The notes: generated from the sequence alone by a model not told the origin. 64,000 bases of DNA from Gracilariopsis chorda (GCA_003194525.1 NBIV01000020.1:372001-436000), one strand, 5' to 3'. Shown: positions 1 to 10,932, numbered from the stretch's first letter. A program made the numbers and translations.

Positions 1-1518
1 TGCTCTAAGAGAAGGTGGGAGTTGCCGAAGGCAGTGTAGTGCAATACATTCCCGCGTACGGGCGATGGTGAAACTCATATCTGAGGTGTACTCGGTGCGA
101 GCGATGAAGCGGGATGCATGAATTTTAGCCCCCGTTTACCGGGCTAATTAGCGGTCGGGTTACCCAGGGTGGTTTTGGGAACATTCATATTTTGTGGTAC
201 TTGCCTGGCAAGGGTGGTGGACACGTGGCTACAGCCCCGGCCAGGAGGCCCAAAACGGCTACTTATTTTAGTATAGTTTAGGGGTTAATTTTACTTAGGC
301 TAGTGCACTACCTACTGTACTGCACTGAGCTAGTACTTGAGCGTCGGCCGCACGGCGGCGAGCTCACCAAGAAAAGTAACAAGAGTTCAGCTCTGACTCT
401 ATTCGCCATGCGAAGTGTCTAACTCCTCGCGGAGGTACACCGCTTGCCCGATAGTTTCACCCGACTCGCACCACCGAGGAGACCGTGCTCGTCGTACCCA
501 GTGGGTTGTGACCACTCGTGGTATTCGTTGTTGTCGTGTGACCGCCCGTACAGGCCCTATCTCCGCCCCAGTTTTGGGTATTGATATTACCGACGTGTGT
601 CGTGAGACCGTGAGACCATCCCTTCCCCTCATATCCCCTAACCGCCGCGCGGTGCGTGTTCGTGTGTGTGTATCGGCACCCCCCTCCGGGGTCTGTTCCC
701 GCTTTCCGCACGCCCCCGTCGGGTGGTCCCTTTCCCTCTTTTGTTCCACTGTTCGCAGGCTACTTCCGGACCAGCCGTGGTTCCGACCCGTTCTAACCCC
801 TAAACCTCCGAGGTACATCCAGGCTCCCGACGGAGTTACACCCGTCATACGGGACACGGAGGGCTCTACCCAGCTGGGCCTACCTCTCCAAGAGAGCAAG
901 GCTTCGAGCTGCCTTGGGTGCCTTTCCCACACCGGGATTGCACCACAGGCAGAAATGGTCTGGTGACGTAAAATGCGCGCTACGTTCTGGTTAGGAGTCG
1001 GAATGCGCCAAAGTGGTATAAGATTGGCCCTGTTGGCCTTCAGACTGACGACATGGGTGGTGATACTTTTTGTATCTATTCTACTAATTTTTAGAACTAC
1101 CTTTATAATTTGTATAACTAGATAGATATTTACAGACGCACATGGTGCACCTGTACAAGTAGTGTTGCACCAGACGGTAAGTAGTACACGTAGCATAGGT
1201 CGCGTTGATCTCGTAGCTACAGTTAGGCGCCGCCGAGGTCCGCACCTTCAAGGCATTGTAAACTAAGCACCATCTTGGTAAAATCTTGAAGTGCAACGCC
1301 CTCAGGGAGGGATTCCTGGTACTTGATCGTTTTCCCGATATTATCCGTTGTGTAGTGTGTATATGAACTAAGCCCCACAATAGTGGGTATGGACACGTGG
1401 GACACGGTTTTGGGCCAATTGGCGGTTGGCCACAGTAGTGGATGTTGCCACGAAATGTGGAGTATTTTAGTTAATATTATTTATTATATTCACACCCATT
1501 TCTGGGAAGCTAGTACTT

Positions 1519-1545
1519 GGTGCGACGGCGCACTGCCGTCGCACC
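1519..1545. repeat. Perfect 11-bp stem hairpin
   Basis: GGTGCGACGGC at 1519-1529 is exactly complementary to 1535-1545, leaving a 5-base loop. It sits in the second copy of the diverged repeat of this region. The first copy, near 335-355, has related GC-rich sequence but not the perfect stem. There is no U-tract, so no terminator role is claimed. Confidence 0.6.
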
Positions 1546-2793
1546 AGTAAACCTTCCCCAGCAAGGGACCCCAACCTGGGGAATTGGCTCTAGTTGTTAC
1601 CGCTTGCGCGCGTGCTCTTCTCCTCCTTGGAGGGAAACGCCGTAAACCACGGGACATCTAACCCCCTTGCACATCTAAAGAGGCCCATCCTTGGGAGTAT
1701 AATTGTTCCAATAACATTGGTGGGTCGCCCTGTATAGGGAGTCCTGTCCACCGGCATTGCCGTATTTGTTCGTCGCTCTCGCGACTCAGCCTCGCCCACT
1801 CTTCCTCCTTTCCCTTCACTCTCCTCCTTTCCCCCTTTCACGGTAGCACCTCCCGCTATCTGCGGCCGTCGTGTGCGCATCCGCTCAGACTTCCCCACTT
1901 GCGTGGAAACATACCTCCACTGAGGATCACACCCCGCCCACGCGGATACCGATTCTTCGCCTTCACCTCCCTGCGCAAGTCGCGACAGGTGTCCCTGGTC
2001 TTACAAACCGGCTCCGCCGTGACACCTCTGGGAGGGCTCTACCCAACTGGGTTCGCCTCGTGAGAGGAAGATCTTGAACGTCTTTTCGGTGTTTTTTCCC
2101 CTTTGGGGCATTGCACCACAACTCTTGCCTTTCAGGTCTAGAACTACAAAGTAGTCAGGTTTTGTACGTCTGTTACTGCCGTTGCGCGTCGTTACCAACA
2201 CGGCCCCGGCTAAGTATCACACCTACTGTACCACTTAGAATTCAGGTGCTCTTTTTCTCTATTGGTTCTTATTTTTATTCTTACACTTTACAGTTTGAGC
2301 TCACCAGAGCTTCCTAGCACAGACGCTGTCAGAGACGTTGGTTGTACGACATCCGGCCCGAGTTGGCTTGGAGGTTGCCGAACTCGGGCTTTTATAGGCA
2401 ATTAGGCTAGACATATAATCTCTAGTTATGCATATTAGGTCTAGGTGATAACTCGTAAAAACCTGTCAGGGGACACATCTTTGCCATGACGGGCTAGCTT
2501 GGCAAAAGGTTTTATACCTCGTAGGGTATATCTTTTTGTGCTTTTGAGAGGACGACACCGCGGGCGACGCGACGTTTGCAGGTGCGCCAGGAGAATGGAG
2601 GTGGAGCCAATGAGCAGCACAGAATCAAAGCTGGGAGGTCGGCGACATTGGCGGCGGCGGGTCCGGTTACTGCGACGCGCTAAAGGCGCCGGGCTACGCG
2701 ACAGCGTGGGCGACAGATGGTGGTGCGCCTGGTTGCGTGGCGGCGCGGATGCCGTACGGACAAGCGGGTGGCATGCATATTTATGCCTGAGAA

Positions 2794-2858
2794 TGCCCTT
2801 GCCGTGATGGCAGAGCATGTAAATTTCGGAGGCATGCTCTGCCATCATGGCAAGGGCA
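2794..2858. repeat. 26-bp inverted repeat (hairpin)
   Basis: Arms at 2794-2819 and 2833-2858 are complementary over 26 bases with one mismatch, around a 13-base spacer. The arm contains TGCCCTTGCC and ends GCAGAGCATG. This could be a foldback-type repeat. No target duplication was found beside it. Confidence 0.7.
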
Positions 2859-3148
2859 TACGCCTACGTTCACAGCTTGTAAGGAAAACTGCTACTGTAA
2901 GAATGGCAATTTTCCCGGATATTCACTGCCACAAATCCAACTTTGCACCGGGGTGGCGCCAAAACGTGCCACCCACTGCATGGTGTACCTTCTTGTAAAT
3001 CACTTACAGTCGACTTCGTAGCCTTGCAGTGAAGTAAAGTTGTTGTAACCAACAGATTCTGTTGCACAGAGTATCACCGCCGATGCTGGAACCTTTGGTA
3101 CAGAGGTATGTTGAACGTTAACGTTACTGAGCGGGGCCAAGACCGACC

Positions 3149-3907
3149 ATGAATGTTATACAAAAGGCGGAGTTGTTTTTGTTCGCCGACAATGGTCCTG
3201 AGTTCAAGCATACATCGGTAGTGTGTGAGGATGGTGACGATTATTTTGTCGCTTTCATGAAATGCCGACTCCGCAAGGTTCCAAATCAACTAATGAAGTC
3301 AAGTGATCTGAAAGGATTCCAACTGTCCTCTGAAGATGTATTCCCCTGCATTGATGACGTCGCATTGACGAAGGCGCAGTGCTTATTATCTGGAGCGTGC
3401 TACGTGAAGATTCCAAGTCTGTTGGATTGTCAGCCGAAGAAAGAAAATCATGTAAATAAACTGCTGCTCCAAGAAGCTCGCATTTTGGAGAAACTTAAGG
3501 GATATCAGCATCCCAACCTTGTGGCGTATCATGGCTACATTGAACGGAACAGGCAACTGCGGGGCCTTTGTCTCGAGATGTGCTTTGAAACTCTCTATGA
3601 AAGATTAAGGCGACTAGGTACGCAATTTGACATAGATAACTGCTTCAAGGGAATCCAGCGGGGGCTCGAATTCATTCATTGCTTAGGATATGCCCACAAT
3701 GATATCAATCCCGCCAACATCATGTTCAGAAAAGACAGCACTCCAGTCATCATTGACTTCGACTCGTGTACACTAATTGGCCAAGAGCTGGGAGAGAAAG
3801 GGGGGACAATGATGTTCTCGGACGAAAACGCGACTCATTCATCAGCGGATAACGACTGGTACAGCTTTCGTTTATTGAGGAACTTTATAGATGATCAAAT
3901 GAAGTAG
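3149..3907 (+). CDS. Small atypical protein kinase-like protein
   Basis: A 252-residue protein with a minimal kinase fold. Visible landmarks are a VxK-type lysine (K87 in CYVKIPS), a helix-C glutamate (E109), the phrase HPNLVAYHG, a catalytic loop HNDINPAN with D185 and N190, and a metal-binding motif reading DFD (203-205) instead of DFG. It then ends soon after a NDWYSFRLLRNFI segment, so most of the C-lobe is missing. Small DFD-type kinases of this kind occur in fungi and algae; that is family knowledge. No glycine loop is clear in the first 80 residues, so the N-lobe is atypical or uses other residues. The ATG at 3149 is the first in frame. Substrate is unknown. It may be active because the lysine, catalytic aspartate and metal aspartate are all present. 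Confidence 0.7.
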   Translation: MNVIQKAELFLFADNGPEFKHTSVVCEDGDDYFVAFMKCRLRKVPNQLMKSSDLKGFQLSSEDVFPCIDDVALTKAQCLLSGACYVKIPSLLDCQPKKENHVNKLLLQEARILEKLKGYQHPNLVAYHGYIERNRQLRGLCLEMCFETLYERLRRLGTQFDIDNCFKGIQRGLEFIHCLGYAHNDINPANIMFRKDSTPVIIDFDSCTLIGQELGEKGGTMMFSDENATHSSADNDWYSFRLLRNFIDDQMK

Positions 3908-5324
3908 AAACGCTGCGACTGCGCAGTGACTTCTGCCTCGCCTTTCGACATTTCTTAGTCGCAGTATGGCTACGCAGTGTAGCTCCGCAAGCAAACGGAC
4001 CTTGCCCACAATGTACGCGAGTGCTGCTTGCGTTCAAGGCATAGGCACTGTGGGGCCCCAACTTAATAAAAGCATTGAATTCACCACAGGGACAAACTAT
4101 CGCCGCGTTGCGCTCGATAAACTGTAACTTGACGAGCTTATGATCGTCTGCGCGGAAGAGTTCACCATTGCGAGCCAGTCGAAGGTTCCCTTCGCCCACC
4201 ACAACTAGCGACTCGCGGCGCGGAAGTGTATGTGCGACAACATCCACGGTAAAGCTGCTTCCCGGGATCGACTGTCGAATATCGCGAAACTCTTGCGTCC
4301 AACTCTCTCCTGCTCAGGGTCCTGCTATACGCGCTCTGGAACGCATCCCTCGTAATCTCGTCATCCGTAAGCACCAACACAAGCCTCGCAAACTCGTTCA
4401 GTGAGAAGCTTGGAACGCCATCGGGCTCTTCCGGGTTGGCTGTGAGCGGAAAACCACACTTCTCGGCCTTCTGATAGTTTATACTAAACATCATCACGGG
4501 AGCTCGGTCAGTTCGATGTAACATATTAATAAACGCGGCTACTTCTGGCAGTCTGGAAAGCGTCGTGCGACTTTCTTTTGCATCCTTTTCCCACTCTTCG
4601 AATCGACTGAGGTGTTCGTTTGTAGGTACGGAATCTCTGATGCTTATGTCATCGAATGATTTCATGTGAAAGTGAGTCACAATATTGGAGACGAACTGCG
4701 CTTGTGATATGTTGCTCGTACGTAGCTTAAAGTGCTTGCAAGTTAGGCGCAACTGTTTGACCGTGTGGGTTAAGAGAAAGGAGTGGAAGTGCGTCACGCG
4801 ATCTAGCTCTCGAAATAGAGGATCGTTGCATGGGGAACTTGTTACTTCCGATGAAGATGGCAAGCCGGCGGCGGTTGGCACATCTGTTGTGCTAGTAGTG
4901 GTTTTGGCACGCTTGGGAGCAACATGGTCGCCATCGTCTTGTTCAGAACGGGAGTGTTTGCGCGGGCTACGTCGCAGAAAAGTTGGGGGATGCTGGTGGT
5001 CGCTCGTCACGTGAAAGACTTGGTTGTACTCAGAGGAGAGTAAAATGAAACCAAGGGGGCCGAGGTGTCTTGCTGCGTCGATACGCAAGATGTAATGCGG
5101 TATAATCCTGTCTTGTTCAGGAATACAGCGCCGTGCGTTGCTCTAATATCCGCAAATGTGCGAAGAATTGGAGGCGGTATTGGGAGGTCCATAAAGCTAC
5201 ATGATTGGAGAACATGAACAATATCCGGTAATCCTGGATCGCCTTCGTGCGCAGAACAAAGATGTTTTGCATAGCGACGACAGCAGTCGATGAGGACCAT
5301 GGCCAATGACTGAATGCGGAACAT
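3885..5324 (-). pseudogene. Unknown protein gene broken by two frame changes
   Basis: Three overlapping open frames on the minus strand read as one protein. The 5' part (5324 to about 5130) is fluent coding sequence, jumps frame near 5130-5140 at a short C/T run, continues to about 4310, then jumps again inside a CTCTCTCC run at 4303-4310 and ends at 3885. On both sides of each jump the peptide is equally protein-like, whereas the unshifted readings turn to nonsense. The middle holds a basic, serine-rich, possibly nuclear stretch (RRSPRKHSRSEQDD). No family was recognised. A 28-base GT-AG intron at the second jump is arithmetically possible but implausibly short. It is either a recent pseudogene or a real gene with small assembly errors. 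Confidence 0.5.
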
Positions 5325-5861
5325 GAATCACAGCTTACGGGTCGAGACAAAGATGTGAATCATGACGAGTCGTCTAAACGATAGGAACAAGGGGAACACT
5401 AGGAAAGGTTTGTTCGCAGCTTCTTAAGTCGTTCGGTGCGCACCTCTTTCTACTTTGTGATGTCGAATCACTGCAACCGTCATCTACAATGTGTGGGTTT
5501 GCTACAGGAACCCGCCGCGATGGCAGCAAGTACCGCTACAAGTATTAAGATTGCCAATCGAAGACGTGCAAATACTCAGATGCATACGACCTTGATTATA
5601 AGGATGACGACGACTGTTTGGTGAGTGTTTCAATCGTTTTCTTTTAATGCGCTTTACTAACTTCTACCGCTATGTGTTACTTGTGTCGCGGAGTGGATGG
5701 TGTGGAGCGTGTGTGAAGGAGCGTTGTGGTGCTGGGGTTTTTAGTGTGAAGAACCGGTCACTTCGTGGCGCAAGGACCAATAAGTAAAGTTGTGAGTGAT
5801 AATACTTAATCAACAGTCGTCCCCGCCGCAGCCGCGACCGCCACTACACGCCGCGTGCATC
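5325..5861. other. Intergenic, no gene seen
   Basis: Only short frames without protein character are present. The stretch probably contains the divergent upstream regions of the broken minus-strand gene and of the CSN7-like gene. Confidence 0.4.
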
Positions 5862-6233
5862 ATGTCGTCGCCATCCTCCGACGCGCTGGTGCACTACCTG
5901 TCCCTCGCGCGACTGGCGTCGGCCGAAAGCGCCGCGCAGATCTGCGTTGAAGCCACAGAAGATCCCAATCTGTACGTATTCAGCGAGTTGCTTTGCCTGC
6001 CGTGCATCCAAGCGCTTCACAACAACGGCAGCTGGGACAAGTTCTTTCAACTACTGTGTCTGTTCGCACACGGTACCGTGCAAGACTACCATCAAAACCG
6101 CGCCATCTTCCCGCCGCTGTCCGAGGCGCACATGACCAAGCTGCGCACGCTCACGTTGGTGTCGCTGGCGTACGGAGACAGCGAGTTGCAGTACGCGCAG
6201 CTGCGTGAGGCGTCGGCCGTTAGTGCCACATGA
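5862..6233 (+). CDS. CSN7: COP9 signalosome subunit 7-like protein, C-terminally truncated
   Basis: From the ATG at 5862 this reads 123 residues that match the N-terminal PCI part of CSN7: YVFSELLCLPCIQAL, then LLCLFAHGTVQDY, then PPLSEAHMTKLRTLTLVSLA. CSN7 is a structural subunit of the COP9 signalosome, which removes NEDD8 from cullins. Family members are about 220-270 residues. Here the frame stops right after the helical repeat, so the winged-helix half of the PCI domain and the C-terminal tail are missing. The stop lies only about 90 bases before the left end of a piggyBac element, so insertion or associated rearrangement may have removed the 3' part. I could not find that part beyond the element. 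A missed downstream exon is the alternative. Confidence 0.7.
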   Translation: MSSPSSDALVHYLSLARLASAESAAQICVEATEDPNLYVFSELLCLPCIQALHNNGSWDKFFQLLCLFAHGTVQDYHQNRAIFPPLSEAHMTKLRTLTLVSLAYGDSELQYAQLREASAVSAT

Positions 6234-6324
6234 TGGACACACAGCAGTGGTTTTGTACGTTTCTCTGCATTTGCAACTGCACCTTGCTCCCAAAACGGTG
6301 GAGATCAACAGTAGATTCGCAGCT

Positions 6325-9182
6325 CTAGTGTCTATTGGACCATTGGCCTCATATGAGGCCAAAATTACAACAATCGTAACTTTCGTAAACAATAAAAATA
6401 TTTCAAAATCTTTCCGTCTTCTTGTTGTCAACACTCTCTTCTTGCTTGGCAACCCTGTTTCGGGCCTTATAAGTGCGTATACACTTCGTAAACACCTTCA
6501 AACTCGACCAAATCCGCCTAATCTGAGTTCAAGATGTCAACAAGCTCTGATCCACGAAGAGTGGTGGGCAACAGAGTAAACACTCGCGCGCGCCTCGTGA
6601 CGTCAATCAATGAATGTAAACGCTTCTTTGGCACACAATGGAAAACGAAACTAATCAGTGGAACCGTCACAAAAATGGAAGTGGAAATCAAAAATGGACG
6701 CCGTGTGACTCTTGTCACCGTAAACTTTGAGCTGCCTGGCCGAGACAAGGAGTGCGTCATGAAAATTTGTAACCTAAAGGCAGGTGATCATGTCACGCTT
6801 GAAGGAAATACTGAAAGATCAGCTGGAACCAATATGGAGAGTAATAATATTACTTCTAATGGCGAGGTAACCATCGACCCGTCAGAACAGGTTGTCACGA
6901 TTGCCGAAAACAGTAACAGTATTAGTGCGAGAAGCCATCATACTGTGACAGAACGTAACGGTCACGAGTACGTGGTCGAAGTTCATTCGACGAAATGGAT
7001 CAAAGCAAATGTTTCCTTGTCTCTTAATGGTCCAGTGCAAATGCACCAGTGGAAAGTCACGGGACCGATAGGAGACTTTATCTCAGCAGTACATGTGCCT
7101 ACCGATCTTTCACCATATGATTTCTTCATGTGGATGTTTCCTGTTGCTCACTTGGGAACAATTGTTCGAAAGACAAATATCAGGTTGGAAGCAGAAAACG
7201 TAAACAGGACAACAGAAGGCGAAATTCTAAGGTTCTTTGGCATAATGATCTTAATGAGTCGATTCGAGTTTTCGAGAAGGAGATCACTGTGGTCTGAAAA
7301 CTCTTCATCTAAGTATATTGATTCGCCTAAGCTGGGTAAAATCATGTCACGCCATCGGTTTGAAGTTATAAGAAGATGCATCGTTTTCAGTGGAAATGGA
7401 GAAGAAGAAGTGGAAAATGATGCCAGATGGTCACGGGTAACGGATTTCGTCAGAGCGATAAATGATCACAGGAAGGCTTTTGTTACTCCGTCCCACACAC
7501 TTTGTGTTGATGAAAGCATGTAACGCTGGTATGGACTTGGAGGCCATTGGAGTGGAATTGGAATTCCACACTACACTGCACTGGACAGGAAACCTGAGAA
7601 TGGTTGTGAATTGAAAACGGTGTGCTGTGGGAAAAGTGGTATTCTTCTCAAAATAGAAATAACAATGGGATCTGCTGACACCGTTAATCTACCGTTTGAG
7701 GCAGATAATCCACACGGTACGGCAGTCTTGCTACGATTGGTGGAAAGCTGGTTTGCTACGGATCGCATTGTATGTGCAGACTCATACTTTGCATCTGTGG
7801 AAACCGCGGAACAGCTTCTTAGGAGAGGAATGAGGTTCATTGGAGTGGTAAAAACGGCCACAAAAAGGTTTCCAATGAAACATTTATCAGAGCTCACCAT
7901 GACTGAACGCGGACAGCATGTAGCAATGGTTGCTGAACTGCCTGAACTAAATCAAAAGCTAATGTCTGTTCTCTGGGTGGACCGTGAAAGGAGGTATTTT
8001 ATCAGTACCTATGGAAGTACGGAGCCTGGAACTCCCATCGCACGAGAGAGGTGGAGAACTAATAATGGAGTTTCGAAAAAATTTTCTATCTCAATTCCGA
8101 TTCCAGAAGTCTGTGAGGAATATTACTCTTGCTATTCGAAAATTGATCGACACAATCGATCTCGACAGGATGATTTGAACCTCGAGAAGAAATTTGAAGT
8201 TAAAGAATGGTCTTTTAGAGTGAATACATCTCTGCTAGCGATGTGCGTGGTTGATGCTTGGAATCTTTACAAAGCATCTTATGGAGAAAAAATGACTCTT
8301 TCTCCGCATGATTTCTATTGCATGCTGGCGGATGGACTCATAGATAATACATGGGATTCAGTTGGTCCCATGAAGAGGAAATATGAAAACATAGAAGTTT
8401 CTGAAGAGAATCCGAAAATTGCTGGAACAGGTATTCATTTAATGCAAACAAATAGGAAACGAAGGAAGCTTGATGGTTCTTTTACTTCTTCGGTGTACCA
8501 AGGAAGATGCAAAATTTGCAAGACAATCTATAAGTCGAAGTTTATTTGTTCTGAATGCAGGAAAATTAATGATATGGACATATATATATGTCACACTGGA
8601 ACTGGGCGTGATTGTTTTTATGATCACTTGCGTCACAAGCATCATATTATGCGCGACAATTAGTCAACAACATCGTTTTATATGTGTCAACATGCGTTAA
8701 AAGCCCGTTTAGGGGCATTTTTTAGAGTATAAACAAAAGTTCAATGTACCTTAAGCCCCCTACTATTTCAATCTGCGTTATTCAACTTGCTAGATTAACT
8801 ATCTTCTGTGGCGAAGCTATCCCTTTAGCAGATGTCACCGCATTCTGTCTGCTGTTCAAGTGGACGCAAATGCGTTCTTAGAAGATAGTGTTACTAGAAT
8901 TAGTCGAGCTCCCGAAGGAGTTTTTGAGTTTACACAAACTCAGCGACGTTTGAACTCTGTATCTTACAGTCTCCAAGCAGTTAGTAAACCACTGAGCTGT
9001 TATATCTGATAAACTAACCGTTCAATTGAACCTTTTGTAGACGAAAAGCAGGAATAGAAAATTAGATTTTATTTAGATAACAGAAAACGCATTGAACGCC
9101 CTGAATGAGGACGTTTTTTGTAATTTTTTGGAAATAGATTTGGCCTCATATGAGGCCAACCGGCCGGTCCCATAGACACTAG
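6325..9182 (+). mobile_element. piggyBac-type DNA transposon
   Basis: About 2.86 kb bounded by inverted repeats. The left end begins CTAGTGTCTATTGGACC (6325) and the right end finishes as its near complement (to 9182). Just inside each end lies the same perfect 20-bp palindrome TTGGCCTCATATGAGGCCAA (6343-6362 and 9140-9159). It encloses a piggyBac transposase reading frame. The usual TTAA target duplication is not present at these borders; the flanking four bases are GCTC and GCCC if the end is set at TAGTG. The borders may therefore be old or slightly misplaced. Confidence 0.75.
6534..8663 (+). pseudogene. piggyBac transposase with one in-frame stop
   Basis: A DDE-type cut-and-paste transposase of about 709 codons. 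The first part (6534-7523) ends in TAA at 7521-7523, and the same frame continues uninterrupted to 8663. The three catalytic aspartates can be placed: VDESM just before the stop (codon at 7509), ADSYF (codon at 7779) and KIDRHN (codon at 8145). A cysteine-rich C-terminal finger follows (CKIC, CSEC, then CFYDHLRHKH). The first 100 residues form an extra basic N-terminal segment. Because the stop falls four codons after the first catalytic aspartate, no active protein can be made without readthrough or correction. Only this one lesion was found, so inactivation is recent or the stop is a sequence error. Confidence 0.85.
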
Positions 9183-10218
9183 CCCCGAGGCGGATTGCAC
9201 CAAATGCTAGAAGGCTACCGTTAGTAGTCCGCCAAAAAGTAGCGGCCAAGTAGCTTCACGGCTTTCTAGTGGAGAATCAAATAGTTCAACGAGGAGAATA
9301 TTTCTCCCAGGACACAAGCATGTTTGTTTACAGGGGCGCGCATTGCCTCATTACGGCACCGTTGTAGAAACTGACGCTCTTTCGGGGTTTTCTCTCGTTA
9401 GGATTGCTAAGGAACAGATACTTAAGGACTCCCTCTTCGCAGGCACGGGGTGATATGGATATACAATAAATTACAACAGAAAGTCATGGTTATATGAATC
9501 GTCTTCTTCTTCCAGTCTCGTTTGAGAGTGGTATGTGCCTGATACTCCGATAATCAGGTTCGTCCCCACAGCAGTCCTTCTCTGCTCCGAAAGCTAAGTT
9601 TCACTCACTTTTATGGTGTCTGCTTCGACAATTATGGATTGCGAAGCCACAAGTAACTCTATATCTGCGCATAATTGGTTTGTAATATGTTACCTCGTGT
9701 TATCTTGAAGCATTAAGGGAGCGCCATCTAATTAAAGCCTTTCCCCTTCGAAGGAAACCAAAGAACTCCTCAGACCACCATCCAATAGCATCTCTGACGG
9801 GCTCTCCCCATGGGATTGAAATCGTAGTACACTTGACGGACAGCGCTCGTGAGTGTGTGTGCGTCTATGGGCGTCCCCCTAACCACTCTTTTATGATCTT
9901 GCTTGGCACACCATAGTCGCAAGCTCCCATGCCAAGAAAGAGCCACTCCTCACAAGATGGCTTGTCCTCGTCTTCGAAACGAGCAGCAATGAGGATAAAG
10001 AAAATCGGGTTCTTGCTGGTAGGGGAGCCCAACCATCTAGTCGTGTTGGAATACTTATGGAGAGAATGTGTGTGTGCGTGTTTATATGAGCTCGTGTCTC
10101 TAATTACAAGACTTCGGTAGGGGTTACTTTGAAAAGAACCCCTCTCGGTCGGTAGAACTGGCTGCCCCGTCCCTTCTTCTGCGGAACTCCCCGAGAGCCA
10201 TCTCGAAGGGGTCATCCT
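9183..10218. other. Gene-free accessory stretch
   Basis: No gene is recognised on either strand. The longest frame (minus strand near 9865-10215) has no family character. The region separates the piggyBac element from a phosphoglycerate mutase fragment. Confidence 0.4.
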
Positions 10219-10484
10219 CCGGTACCAAACCGGACGGAAAGCCGGAGGATGGTAACCAACCTGAGGGGTGGAAGGCCAAGGTGTCTCACACTAAGCAACG
10301 CGTTTCTTGCATGATTATTGGAATTGAAATCGAGAAGTATGAGATTGACACTTCAGTGAAGTGCGGAGAGGACAAGGAATGCAAGTGTTCTGGTATTGCC
10401 AACTTGAGTGCTACGGTTCTGAACCTTTTGGGACTCCAAGAACCACCAGACTACTTGCCGTCTGTTTTGGTACCGAGAGGTTAA
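10219..10484 (+). pseudogene. C-terminal fragment of cofactor-independent phosphoglycerate mutase
   Basis: The frame ending at 10484 contains a KVSHTKQRVSCMIIG segment and a SGIANLSATVLNLLG..PPDYLPS segment. Both resemble the last 80 or so residues of iPGM, where a TSHT..PVP motif is followed by the conserved GIANVAATVLNLLG-type helix. iPGM interconverts 3- and 2-phosphoglycerate in glycolysis. Nothing upstream in any frame resembles the catalytic serine domain or the rest of this roughly 500-residue enzyme, so this is an isolated fragment. It is either a captured gene piece or the last exon of a gene destroyed by insertion. Confidence 0.6.
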
Positions 10485-10824
10485 TGCTGTTGTGAGACAT
10501 TTGTTAGGAGCCAGATTTGTGCGACGATGTGGGTATCAGTCGTGTGGTAAACAGACACGGCTACGAAGATTACGTAGGAAGTAAACTAGTTGAAGCACTA
10601 CGTATTTCGTGGTACGGGGTTAGGACTGGGAAAGAAGCTGAGTTGTGGTGTAGGATTTGTAACCCTTTAACCCAATGCTTTTGAGACTCGGACATAGTGC
10701 ACAAGAGTTTGCGCACCATACCATTAGTTATTTTGCGTAACGTGCAAACACAATGTTTTGTTCTGCAAAATCTCGTAGCGTTCGTGTAAGTCGTGGCTAC
10801 GAGATCTGATACGACAATTTCTAA
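10485..10824. other. Non-coding stretch, nothing recognised
   Basis: No open frame of interest and no clear RNA gene between the iPGM fragment and the 28-bp repeat. Confidence 0.4.
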
Positions 10825-10932
10825 GGCGTTAATTCTCTATAGAGTCTATGACGGCGTTAATTCTCTATAGAGTCTATGACGGCGTTAATTCTCTAGAGTC
10901 TATGACGGCGTTAATTCTCTATAGAGTCTATG
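10825..10932. repeat. 28-bp direct tandem repeat, four copies
   Basis: Unit GGCGTTAATTCTCTATAGAG followed by TCTATGAC. Copies begin at 10825, 10853, 10881 and 10905. The third copy lacks four bases (TATA) and the last is cut short by the next sequence. Each full unit carries a short palindrome CTCTATAGAG. Confidence 0.9.

Larger units (their letters stand above)
1..3148. other. Gene-poor leading region with diverged repeats
   Basis: No convincing gene is seen here on either strand. The open frames are low-complexity or antisense shadows. Two stretches look like diverged copies of one sequence: a motif beginning CTAGTACTTG near 328 and near 1510 is followed by GC-rich sequence, and a block reading GGGCTCTACCCARCTGGG near 861 and 2035 is followed in both by a TTGCACCAC motif. 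This looks like old repeat or transposon DNA. No tRNA or rRNA was recognised. Confidence 0.4.

Noticed and set aside
415-966. 183-codon open frame on the plus strand
   Set aside because: Arg/Ser/Pro-rich with no family character, overlapped by equally long antisense frames; explained by GC-rich repeat DNA.
4311-4340. A 28-base intron joining two frames of the unknown minus-strand gene
   Set aside because: Far shorter than the 70-101-bp introns seen in this window; a small indel in the CTCTCTCC run is simpler.
8943-9013. tRNA-like sequence on the minus strand inside the piggyBac element (AGCTCAGTGG A-box and GAGTTCAAAC B-box at tRNA spacing)
   Set aside because: Acceptor, anticodon and T stems do not pair, so it is not a working tRNA. 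It may be chance or an old tRNA-derived SINE piece.
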